From Rhizoclosmatium globosum (lineage: Eukaryota; Chytridiomycota; Chytridiomycetes; Chytridiales; Chytriomycetaceae), in contig MCGO01000030.1 in the NCBI GenBank assembly GCA_002104985.1, positions 62,001-126,000 of the forward strand: 64,000 nucleotides of DNA. The letters run 5' to 3'. Every line of letters begins with the position of its first letter. Position 1 is the stretch's first letter. Positions 23,451 to 34,600 of the stretch are shown in pieces. The notes beneath the pieces were generated by a model. It did not search any database and was not told the origin of the DNA. It was given only the letters and a program-made list of their open reading frames with translations. The translations under genes were made by a program, and so were the position numbers.

Positions 23451-25146
23451 ATGGCCAAAGCACCCCTTCGCACCTACAGGTCTACTCTGATTCCAGTCAT
23501 TCTTCTCGTTACAGTTGCGTGGATATTGTACGCGACAAACAAATTGCCAAAAACGCAGCGAGTGTCATCAAGCAGCTACACAGATTTTACCATCCTCTCT
23601 GATATCCTTGGTCGTCCCTTCAGCAACCAATCGTCCAGTGACGATACATTTGACGAATCTATCACCACTTCAGCTGAAAAATCTTTGAACGCTGAGGTCT
23701 CAAATGAGCCGTACACATCATATCCCCAAATCATTCTCGAACACAATATTGTGTACATCAAAAACAAATCAAATATCGTGGCTGGAAATGAGTATTCCTT
23801 GTTGCTCCGTCCGAATGAATCTCATTTTGGAATTCGTCAAGGTCTTTACTTGATGTTTGAACATGAAGTTGAATGGATGGAACGTCAATTTCTATATCCA
23901 ACACTTTCTTATCGGAATGGGGATCTTGAGGTTTGTTGCTTGAGTTTTGGTTAGTAAGTGTAAACTCACGGCTGTCATCGCAGTTCACTTTCAAGATGTT
24001 TGTCCCAGGGACGTTCAAGGTGACATTGTTTTATGACAGCCTGGGTGAACTTCCATGGAACTGGAGCTCAGAGTTCATGCACTTTGGTGCGCAACTTCTC
24101 CGACTTGGCCAGTTCCAGATCCTCGTGACATCCTTGAAAACCCCTGAAAAGATTCTATGGGGCCACCTGGCTCTCCTCCCCACTGTACAATATCCGACCT
24201 CGAAAACTTGCAACATGGCCGCATTCTCTCCTCAAGTCTCTTTCCTGCTACAAAATTTAACAGCAACGACTCTGGCTACGAAGACTTTTTCGGACAAAAG
24301 TCTCCTCGTTGGCGGTTCCTCCCTGACAATTGCCAGTTGCACTACTTTTCAAATGATGAGACAAACATGTGTCTGCGTGACAGGAACGTGACTTTTTTGG
24401 GTGATTCTACGGTGTTTGAAGCTGTTTCGAGGCTTATGTATCAAATGACTGGGAAAGTTGAGGAGGACAAGTGGACATGTCCGAAAAGCACGGAGGGGTG
24501 TCCGGATCGTGCATCAAGGGAGATGGCGGTGTTGACATCGGCTAAAGGGTCGAAAACACGTTCATGGGTTAGTCATGTGTGGTCCGCAAATATTGATGCA
24601 TGTTGGAATGGGCCCGGCGCTGTGGCGTTCAAGGATAAATTGTTTGTAGAGTGGACCAAGTTCCGAATTACAGAGCCCGAGTTTTGCCATCACTTTGAGG
24701 AGTCAATGGGGTATAGTTTCAAAACCGATTGGAAGAATTTGAAAGGAGCATGGGTGAAAAAGGATTGGAGAAAGCAGGATACACTTGTGTATTCCACGGG
24801 ACTTCATGATTTGGTTTCGTTCCAGGGTGGTGATTATAAAATTGAGGAATATGGGAAGTGGGTTGGGAAAGCAATGCAGGAATTGGGACCTCTTGTTAAG
24901 CACAAGTTTATCCTTTCAACCAATCCACAAGTTGGACTGATGGATATTGCCAATCGACACATCAACAACATAGCGCGGAAAGTTGCGAAAGAACATGGCT
25001 TCCAATATCTAGATCAAAATGGAATCCAGCTTCATAGATTGAAAGGGACTGGTGAAGTTATCATTGGGGATACTCTTCATGGAAAGGGGAGCGACTTTGG
25101 TCTAGCTGTTGTCCAGCTTTATTTGAACGCCTTTTGCCCGAAATAA
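23451..25146 (+). CDS. Type II membrane SGNH/PC-esterase-like protein (NXPE/TBL-like)
   Basis: A short cytosolic N-terminus is followed by one hydrophobic anchor (LIPVILLVTVAWILY, residues about 12-27) and a long lumenal part with N-glycosylation sequons, a Golgi-type topology. A segment resembling the Ig-like part of NXPE proteins (FKMFVPGTFKVTLFYD) precedes GPPGSPPHC, then NVTFLGDSTVFEAV, a GDS nucleophile motif, and near the C-terminus GDTLHGKG, which can supply the Asp/His of an SGNH triad. Plant TBL and Cas1p-type relatives O-acetylate glycans, so polysaccharide or glycoprotein acetylation is the best guess; the family match is by motif only. Introns run from about 23931 to 23981 and at 24087-24152. 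A degraded fragment related to the GPPGSPP region lies at 36024-36110. Confidence 0.7.
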
Positions 25147-25348
25147 TTGTTTCAATAAATTAATGTATTATTTATCTATGAGTTTATACTCTTTCAGCAA
25201 CATTGAAAGACGTGTATCTGCTTGGAAACACATTCTGTAGTTTCTATTCACTGTAATAATTAAATTGCTATTGTTTGTTCAACCCTTTTTGAGAGTGTGT
25301 CCGAAAGCAGATTGTCACCACCACCAACCAAAACCAGCCAAAACCAGA

Positions 25349-27689
25349 ATGCTTTCGAGTGTCAGCCGCGCGGCGTCGGTGTCATCGCCGACGAAACACA
25401 GACGCCGTCCAACAGTCGCCTCTCTCTTTGGATTCGCGGGTGATTCAAACGCCGCCGAGCCGAAGGAGGACGTCGAAGAAGAGATTGAATCAACGCAACG
25501 AACGAATGAAGGACGCGCGTCTAAATGGGCCGCAGCTTGTCAGTTTACTTTATTAGTTGTTAATTAGTACTTAAATTGCCTTGTTGTTTCTTGGCAGTCG
25601 ACTCGGGCCTCTTTTCAGATGTCTCCGTCTCGTTTGCGGGTCGCGAATTCAAACTGCACAGGATCGTCCTCTGCCACGCGAAGCTGTTTGACATGCTCTT
25701 CAGTGGATCGATTAAGGCCTCGCTGCACTCTTATACTCTGGATGTCGCGGGCTCATTTGTAGTGCTTGAAAACACAGAGGAATGTGGAATCGATCCTGAC
25801 TCGCTTGAAGTATGCCCTGTCATTTTAGCATCCATCTCCTCAAACCATTTTTAGATTGCTTTACGAGACTTGTATTCCCCCACTCGTCGGTCGGCTCTGA
25901 TCACTGAACAAAACGTGTTTTCGATTTTGCTGGCAGCCTGCTTCATTCAAACTCAAGAGCTTATGTCTTACTGCACTTCGACTATATTATCCACTCTCTC
26001 AAAATTCAATATTGCTTTCTTTACCTCCCAAATGGACGCAGTTCTCTCCAATACCAACACTCGAATTGTCAATGTATCCAGCAACAGAGAATTTCTTCGA
26101 CTCAGGAACATTTCTCGGGAATTACTTCTTCCGCATATTGAATCATTTCTTTGTCATACTGTCAATACTGGCATCGCTGTCTGTGCTGAAATCGTTGACA
26201 CTGAGCCACCAAGTCCACTTTCTTCAGCCTCTCACAACGAGCTATACGCTCTTCTATCTGATCTGCCGTTAAGCTGGTTCAAATTTATCATTGAATCTCC
26301 TTTCCTTTGTGTCCCTGATGAATTCTCAAGATACCAGCTTTTGAAGCGGGCAGCCATCTATCGCTGGAGGAAGTCTTATATGTCAGTTTCATCCACTGAA
26401 GAATCTTCGAAGCGTGGCCTGCAACTTCCAGCCAAAAAGATGAGCACATTCTTTAACTCCCTTTTCACCAATACCACTGGCTCGCCCTCCAAATGCGACC
26501 CGTCTCCTAGCATTGCTACAAACAGCCCCCAAATCCCAAGCTCTCTTCGTGGGAGCGTCGCCTCCTTTGAAAGCAGTATTTTTGGAAGTGTCGCACCATC
26601 AACCACATCGCCACATTTGCATCCATCCACAACTAGTATCCTGTCACGCCTTGTAAACTTGTACGGCCAAGAATATCTACGCGTTGCAGCAGACGCTTCT
26701 AGAGACGAAGAAACGTGTACACTCAGTCTCTTTGAATCCGCAATCGTGTACACATATATGCCCTTTGCGCATCTCGAGCGTGTAAAGCAAGACCGAATTG
26801 TCAGTGACAGCGCAGTACTGACGTCATTTTGGATCCAAGCGGAACTGATTAACCGCTTCACAACGCCCTTCCAAACGGAAGTGGAAGTGGGCTTTCGTTG
26901 GGACCGTTTCGGTTTTCTGTTCGGTTTCCGGGAGTTGTTGGATGGGTGTTGGATAATTTGGAAGCTGTTGAGAGGGGTGAGAAGGTTGTTACTGCGGGAA
27001 CAGGTGTGAAATGTGCAGGTGTGGATTATCGCGTTTTGCTGACTGTGGAAATTGATGAAAAGTACCAGAAGGATAGTCAAGGGGATAAAGGAAATGCCGG
27101 GGTGTCGAAAGTGGGTATGCAGCCACCTAGCTTGTTTCGAATGAATCGGTCAAAATCGTTAGATGACTTGAAAGGACGGACAGTGGATTTGCAAGAACTC
27201 AAGAAAGGAATCGAGGAAGATTTGTTGACAAAAAAGTACATTCTCAAAGCGACTCTGCAAAGAAACCGAACTGCCCATGGAATGAGTGCTGTTTCGTCTC
27301 CAAGTGGACCTTCTCAACGATCAAGTCAGGTATCACCACAGCCTATTTCGTACGCGATCTACGCGTTTGATCCTCAAGCATTTCAAAATGGAACCTCTCT
27401 TGTGCAAAAGCCCATCACTACGTGTGAATTCGATGGAACTGGCTATATCAAAGGATTCGCTGTCCCTAAAGGATCGGGATCTTCTACTAGAATTTCAACG
27501 CACTCAATGTCTAGGACAGCATCCCAAACGAGTTTGATGAAGCAGATGCGAGACACGTTCAAGATTCGAAGTAGTAAGGGAAGACATAGCGGGTCTCTAG
27601 TTCGCAAAACTCCAATGATGGGCCATAGTAGATCGAGTGACGCGGAGGATTTGTGGCTGACTGTTAGCATTAACCTTTTTTCTTCGTGA
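25349..27689 (+). CDS. BTB/POZ and BACK-like domain protein
   Basis: After a basic, Ser-rich leader and a short intron (about 25540-25597), the sequence DSGLFSDVSVSFAGREFKLH followed by IVLCHAKLFDMLFSG is a BTB domain start, used for dimerisation and often as a CUL3 adaptor. A helical region with a BACK-like look follows (TEQNVFSILLAACFIQTQEL). Downstream lies a long variable part with Ser/Pro-rich loops (about 26390-26650), then a conserved-looking C-terminal domain and a Ser-rich tail. The frame breaks at the GGG at 26900-26902. One added G restores GFRWGPFRFSVRFPGVVGWV and leads into the frame that stops at 27689. Partner and substrate are unknown. Confidence 0.7.
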
Positions 27690-28054
27690 ATAAACTTTGG
27701 TAAATTTTGATTAGTTGAGGCAGCAATTGCCTTTCAGTAGAGATGCAATCCAATCCGATTATTTTTATTTTGGGTTGGTCGGTATTTTAGCGCAATGAAG
27801 TGCCGAATGTTTGAATCCATAATGCAGGTGATTGACTCATCAGATGGGCAACTGAAAAAATATGACCGACAATATCAACCTTCACTCTGTCCTTCTCCAG
27901 AGCATAGTGGAGCTCAAGTCTGAGGTGATAGCAAAGCTGATAAGCTGATTGCTCTTCTGCAGCAATCTGTTAGTCCGTCCTCGTATCCTCATCCCGTAAG
28001 ACAGGCCGTTGTCATCAAAGTACTTACCATCGCCTCTTCCAGCTTTCCGATAAA
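27690..28054. other. Intergenic, no gene seen
   Basis: This stretch of about 365 bp lies between the BTB gene and the channel gene and is mostly AT-rich. It must include the channel promoter and 5' UTR. I see no open frame or repeat worth naming. Confidence 0.4.
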
Positions 28055-30817
28055 ATGTCAAATCCTTCCATGAAATCGATTCATTTGGAGTTTGGTCTCA
28101 GGTGGGATGTTGAAGATTATACTACTCCAGCAGAAGTAAACAACTCTGTCCCTCAACCTCTCTTCAACGTAAAAGCGGGCAAATCTGCAAACATAAGCAC
28201 GTTATCAATTTCGAGAAGACGCAGTTCAGGAACTCCCGAAACTCAGATTCCTGATTTTCTTGCGTTTCAACAAAAGAAGCAAGCGTCTTACTTCAATATC
28301 TCGTCCCCATCTCCGCAAGTTACAAGACGCGCTAAGTCTCCATTTCAGCGACGACGTCAGACTGCAGACGCATCACCATCGACTCAAAATTTGTTCCTCC
28401 TATCCCGCATCGACTTGACACTTCTCAAATTCGGCTTCTGTTGCAACCAAATAGCACAGGAGGTATTAATGCAAGTCAGCAGGATGCAGCGCGGCATACG
28501 TCATTGAGTCGAGCTGCAAGAAAATTGAAGATATAAAGTCTGGCAGTCTTAAACGGAACCACGACTTGCCAGCCAAAAGGGGATCTTTTTCACTCGATAG
28601 AAAGGGAACAATGAAAAACTTTGGAACGCTGGTGAACAATGGGAAGGAGACATATTCCTGAAAACTGAAACAATTTCAAACCCTCAAGACCTTCATGCAT
28701 GACGAGCATCTTTCACCGAAGTACTACCAAAAAGCGAACCATCAAATGTAACTCCAGCAGACACAAGGATTGAATTGAGTTCCACAACATCGCTTGAAGC
28801 AAATGCATCAGATCAATCTTTCCAGTCCCAGGATATGCAAGATTTCATCCAGGAAATACACGCACTAACAGTTGGCGGCGTATCACCAAATGACGACTTC
28901 GACAAGACCCAACTTGATTCCACGTCTCGACGAGAATCTGACGCGTCAAATATGACTGATGTTGCAAGTCCCTATGGAACTCCAGAAAGATCGAAACTTC
29001 GGTCGAACACAATAAAGAAAACTGAAGTCACTAGACGTCAGCATCTCCGTCGACTACCAACTGTGGCGAGCGCAACTGCACCTACAGTAGATTTGGAAAA
29101 CATACAGGAAGTTTCACCACCAATCACGTTTTCAGAATGGTTGTTCGACTATTTCTCGTATTATTGTTTGATTCCAGCGTATGATAGTAAAGGGAGAAGA
29201 ATCACTTGGGATCAATTTGATGCATCTGATTTCAACGAAATATCGTTCCTGAGGAACGGATTGCATCCAAAGTCGATAGTTATTACTTATTTCGACGTAA
29301 TAACAGTGCTTGCCTATATCGTTTGCTTGGCGGAAGTTCCATTTATTATTGGGTTTAATAGTGTTCTACCAGATTCTTATGGAGAGTATTTCAGCGTAAT
29401 GTAAGTATCAAGGTATTTTATTTTGTATTAAATTTTATTGAACAGTTTTACCATCATGTTTTCTATTGAATCACTCGTTGCAATATCGACACCTAATTCG
29501 CAAATTGGAAAAACGACAATCTACAGCATCCGAGAGTACGAATCATTAAGGCCTTTTCTTAACCTTTGGATTCGCGAATGGCTCTCGTCTTACCTCTTCG
29601 TCGATCTAGTTTCTATTGTAACTTTAATTTATGTTCTTTCAACTTCACTCTTTAATTATTATCTTTTGTAGATTCCATTCAGTGCCATTGTAGGCTCTGA
29701 TGTCGTCTGGTTACGGCTACTTCGCTTACTAAGAATCCTTCGACTTGGCCAAAGCATCTCCCGATGTGCCATCTTTACACGAGTTAAACTATATGTGGAA
29801 GAAAGGATTGGAGTTGTGTCTGCTAAAATTTTGCCCATTGGAATCGGAATTATCGTCTTTTTACATTACAATGCCTGTGCTATATTTTATGCGGGTCAAC
29901 TACATGGCTTTCTTGGATGGAGCCAATTTTGGGGGCAGAATCAAACTGTGACTGTTTGGGACAGCTACCTTTGGTGTTTTTTACTTGCTGTTGGAAATTT
30001 GTTCCCAATGTCATACAAGTGAGTTTCGTTTATACATCCAGTGGAGAAAAAAGGCTTACGCGCCGCATTTTAAAGGCCGCAGACAAAGATGGAGCAACTT
30101 TTTGCTATTTTATTCATTTTCGTTGGAGCTGGAGTCTACGCTGTTCTTGTCGGATACATCTCCAGTGCAGCGATCTCTGTGGATAACTCAGGACGACTCT
30201 ACAATCAGAAAATGGAAGAATTGAAAGAATATATAACATGGAGACAGCTAAGCAACGAAACCAAAGATAAGCTAATCAGTTACTATGAAACCAAATATCG
30301 TGGCAAATATTTCGAGGAAGACACTCTGTTGGGTGAAATGAATGAAGCATTGCGAACTGAGATCGCGTTGCATAACACAGTCGACTTGATTACGAAAGTG
30401 CCCTTCTTGCGGCGGTCAGCAGGTGATGGCCGTGACGAAATATTTTACGCTCGAATCGCATCATGCTTGCATATACGATACTATATTGCGGGTGACTGTG
30501 TGACAAAGGAAGGCGACAGTGGAGCCGATATGTTCTTTATTCTCAGTGGAAAACTTGATATCGTGATTGGAGGAGAAGTGTATAAGTCGCTGTATGATGG
30601 AGCCTACTTTGGAGAAGTTGCACTCATCAACAAAGTGTTGCGAACTGCAACGGTACAAGCTAAAATGCCTAGTGTGTTGTATCGCCTCACGTATCAAGAC
30701 TTTCACACTGTTATAAATGAGTTTAGTGATATCAAGACTCGTATTATGGATTTAGCGCTCGAAAGGGAAAGAATTTTGATGCAAGTAGCTGCTATGGCCA
30801 CAGAAAAACGGTCATGA
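28055..30817 (+). CDS. HCN/CNG-type cyclic-nucleotide-binding ion channel
   Basis: A long disordered, Ser/Arg-rich N-terminus (28055 to about 29090) is followed by transmembrane helices from about 29270. S4 (about 29700-29760) has the voltage-sensor pattern WLRLLRLLRILRLGQS, with Arg every third residue. The pore region reads LWCFLLAVGNLFPMSYKPQ, then S6 IFVGAGVYAVLVGYISSAA. A C-linker (WRQLSNETKDKLISYYETKY) and a cyclic-nucleotide-binding domain follow, with a phosphate-binding cassette YFGEVALINKVLRTATV. Together these define a cAMP/cGMP-gated channel. The usual GYG (HCN) filter is absent, replaced by VGNLFP. Clear introns sit near 29401-29444, 29661-29670 and 30019-30074. The N-terminal exon frames need one extra base in A4 at 28386-28389 and again near 28518, so this part is uncertain. 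cAMP from the nearby soluble cyclase is a plausible ligand, by inference only. Confidence 0.85.
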
Positions 30818-30906
30818 AACCTAATTTTGAGCCTAACCAAATAAACCTTAAATTCATAATTTAGTGGTTTTACACAATTGAAATAACAAATCTCTAGAAC
30901 GCCCCT

Positions 30907-31480
30907 AAAATCGAATCACTTGGAGCTTGGGCTTAGGGGATGTTGCGGATTTCGCTGCCCCCACAGAAGTCAACAACTCGGCCCTACTTAAAGCAAAACC
31001 AGCACTTCTGCAAACATCAGCTCGTTATCAATTGCAAAAAGTTCTGTAGCTGGAACTTCAGGATCGAATATTCCCGAGTTTGCGACAAACGAAGCAAGGA
31101 TCTTCCATATTTGTTGTGTCCTCCCAAGTTGAACGATGAGCGAAATCACCGTTCCAGGTGTGTAAGCATATGGGCCTGTCGATTTGAAGACATTGATTCA
31201 GGAATTTTGAGTCCATCAAGTGAACGGATTGATTTGTTGCGAAGTCGAACATATAAAGTGGCTTGAACCAGAAAGATTAACTCATTCATTAAATTGAGCC
31301 GTCAACAAAATTAAAACGCAATATTTGAACAGTCTTCAGCAGAATCACAGCTTGCAATCATGGAATTGGTGGTGTGGCCTCACTTGATTGAAGAGGGATT
31401 GAAAACTATGGGTCTCTGGTGAACCATGGAGAGATACTGCCATACCCACTTCTAACTCCAACAAGTTAGCGTACTGATGG
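30907..31480 (+). pseudogene. Decayed duplicate of the 5' end of the channel gene
   Basis: The sequence aligns by eye with about 28076-28670, the N-terminal coding part of the channel just upstream. Shared blocks include AAATCGA.TCA.TTGGAG, AGAAGT.AACAACTC, CTGCAAACAT.AGC.CGTT and a late block GGAAC..TGAAAA/CTGGTGAACCATGG. The copy is full of substitutions, gaps and stops and has no transmembrane or binding domain. It is a tandem partial duplication that lost function. It could also be the relic of a second channel gene whose 3' part was replaced by the NLR-like gene. Confidence 0.7.
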
Positions 31481-31643
31481 AGTCAAACCATCAATATTTG
31501 AGGACGTTCTCGTCATAGCCATCCCTTTTTTCTGTGCAATTGGTATCATTTTAATAATAGTGCGCACTGGGTTTTCCACTGAACCCTTCAATTCTTTCCA
31601 ACAAGTCTTCGCTGACCTTCCACTAAAGTTCAGCCACAGTCCC

Positions 31644-34600
31644 ATGCTCCATGTTTTGAATGACCAGGAGGTCTTTGCAAACTCGCCAGGTTAGATAAGC
31701 GATTTCATCAAGTTTCGCAGACCCAATTTGACACTCAATTCAACATCTTATCGCCCAATCATTCAGAACCAGAGTCCCTGGCAAGTAGAGACGACTTCTT
31801 TGATGGAACAGGTGAGTTACATTGGGTTGGAAGCCGGGGACTGGTCCTGACATATTGTTTGGCGTCAGATCCTCATCCGTCAAGGAAGCCACTGGCGTAC
31901 ATGGAAATCATTCCTCTTCCTCAGAGTTCGTTCTCATCGTTTCCATGCATAAGGTTAACCTGACAACTGCGTATCAGATGTTGTGAACTACGACCATCAA
32001 TACCCTCTTCAGGTGAAGATCATCAAATACTTGGATCCAAATGACTACGAAATCATTGCTATTGATAAAGCCACAAGAGGCCGGGATCTCAAGGCTAAGG
32101 TACACTGGTCTATTTTGCGTAGGGTTCTAACAACCATAGTAGATCCGAGACGCATTTGAACTTGGAAGTGCCTTCAACGTGTTAATCTTTTACCATATGT
32201 ACTCTGCCACAGGTGTAAAACGCAGAATGTTGACTGATCGAAGTCGTATCGAACCATTCTTTCTCAAATGCCAACTCCAGAAGAGAAAGCTGCATTTGAT
32301 TATTCTGACTTTGTCGAGGTCAGTGTGAATCAGGCTGGATCCAAGGAAGTTGTCATCAGAATCTTTGACTTTGATTTGGACCATCTGAAAGCTCAGGTAT
32401 TACAGTGTCTGCTGGAACTGCAAAGTTAACCATATTGTAGATTGAAAAGCATTTTGAAGTTCGAGGGACTGATTATAAACTACTTGCAGCAGAGTCGTGG
32501 ACATCTCCAAAGTCTGTGTTGAACCATCAACACTCAAAGACTTCTGTATCAATGGTTTCCACTTCTTTGTGGAGCGACCAAATGAAGAAGTCAAGAAGAA
32601 AGCAGACCAGCAAATTCCTCGATCAATTAAGAAGCTTGATGCCACAGAGGTCAACGAGTTTGATGTGATGATATCTTACTCATGGGCTACCAAAGACCAA
32701 GCTCTTGGCCTGTGTGATGCCTTGGCTGAAGCACTTCCTGGCATTAAGATCTGGGTTGACCGAAATGAAGTGAACGGAAACGTGAATGTCGCAATGGCGC
32801 GTGGGATTTTAAAGAGTTCTATCATGATTGTTTGCTTATCTGTGCCATACCTGGTATGTATAAGAATTATAATGGAAGCTTAGTCTAACAAGCTTTTCAG
32901 AATTCTTGGTATTGCAACAAGGAAATCAATTTTGCGGACGAAAACAAGAAGCCCATTATTCCAGCATACATGTTTGGAGACTTGACTGCGGATGAAATCC
33001 AGAAGCTCAAACAGACTCCCGAGCTTGCAGCTCCCTTCATCATGTCCACAGGGAGAATGTACAGTGACTTTGGATCCTCGCTGAAAGGGTCTCCCAAGTT
33101 TGAAGTCGCTGTCAAAACTATTGTCGACGAGTTGCGAATCTTGATTCCTCGATTTAGAGCCGTGTCTCCATTGCGAAGTCCCCCAGTTTCACCAGCTCAA
33201 ACTCCAACCCCCCTCATCACAGTTCTGAAGACCCTCTCAAGAAATGGGTGAAACCAATCAACTTCTCTCTAGATTTAGCCAGTTACAAGAAAGATTATGT
33301 GCCTGGAACCCGCGTTTGGCTTGGAGATGAAGTTATTGAATGGGCTGAACGACTGAAGAGTCCGCCGTTATGTGGGTCAGTGGGGCGGCTGGAACCGGAA
33401 AGTCTCTGTTATCATACTACATTATCAACCACCTACCCCAGGACAAATTTATCACGGATGTGTTCTTCTTCTGCCGTCACAACGATGAAGAAAAGAATAA
33501 TCCAGCAATTGTAATTAGAACACTGATCTGGATGCTCTGCCAACATATTCCTGCGTTAAGAAAACATGTCGACAGTGGAATGAAAGAAGATGAGGCACAT
33601 ACCAAGACTGGACGTTCAAGCATATTGTTGGACGCATAAAATCATTTGAACAATTAATTGTCAACGGTTTCAAGACACTTACACATCCTGGCAAGACTGT
33701 CCTCATCACAATTGATGCGCTCGATGAATTGAATGGGAAGACAAGATCTTCTGTCCTTCGCATTTTGTCAGAATTGGTCCCAAAGCTTCCTTCGTACATT
33801 AAGTTCTTTGTGACAGGTCGCCCAGAAAAGGATATTTATGACTGTCTAACCAAAGTTGGCTCTTTTGAGCTTGAGCCATCAGCGACTGAGAACATGGCCG
33901 ACATCAGAATGGTTGTGGCCAATCGTTCAAAAAGATTTGGGGTGTTGAGGAGCCATTTGCAGGAGTGCTTTTAGAATGCCTTGAAAGTGTGGTGGAGAGA
34001 TCTGAAGGTGTCTTCATATTCGTAAAGGTTGTTTGTGAATATTTGAGGGACAGCAAAGTGTCTCCTGAGGAAGCAATGGCTGCCATTGAAGGGTTTTCTG
34101 CTGGTCCAGATGACGTGTACGATGCAATTGCAAAGCGTGTTATTGATGAAGTTGGATCTGATCTGTACCATAATGTGCTTGGAGCCATTTTGTTCGTTTC
34201 AGAACCTCTGGATTTGGAATCACTCAGCATCCTCGCTGCAACTCCATTGGACCCCACTTGCGACTTCTTTGACAAAGTAAGTTGTTTAGTGAGTATCAGC
34301 GAGAGTTTAATTCACGATGATAGATGCGCTCATTGTTGAGAATCATAGATGGAGACGTTTCAGTAATTCACAAATCTGTGAAGGACTACTTCACATCAAA
34401 ACTCCGTTGTGATCCAAGTTACTATATTGACACCACAGCTGCGAACCTCCTCCTCGCGACCTCCTGTCTTGACATACTTGCCTCACTTCTTGATGCAAGT
34501 CACACTAGAATCCTTCCAAAGAGCTTTAGCAGAAATTCTTCTTTCTCGGTTCAAGGACGCAAATCCTTCTCTGGTAGTTTGCGTAATTCTTCAATCTCAG

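Noticed and set aside
26376..27080. 234-codon minus-strand frame
   Set aside because: Antisense to the BTB gene and without domain features.
31500..31640. Hydrophobic stretch VLVIAIPFFCAIGIILIIV before the NLR start as a membrane anchor
   Set aside because: It is open in the same frame but has no clear ATG and follows a decayed region. It is left outside the gene pending cDNA.
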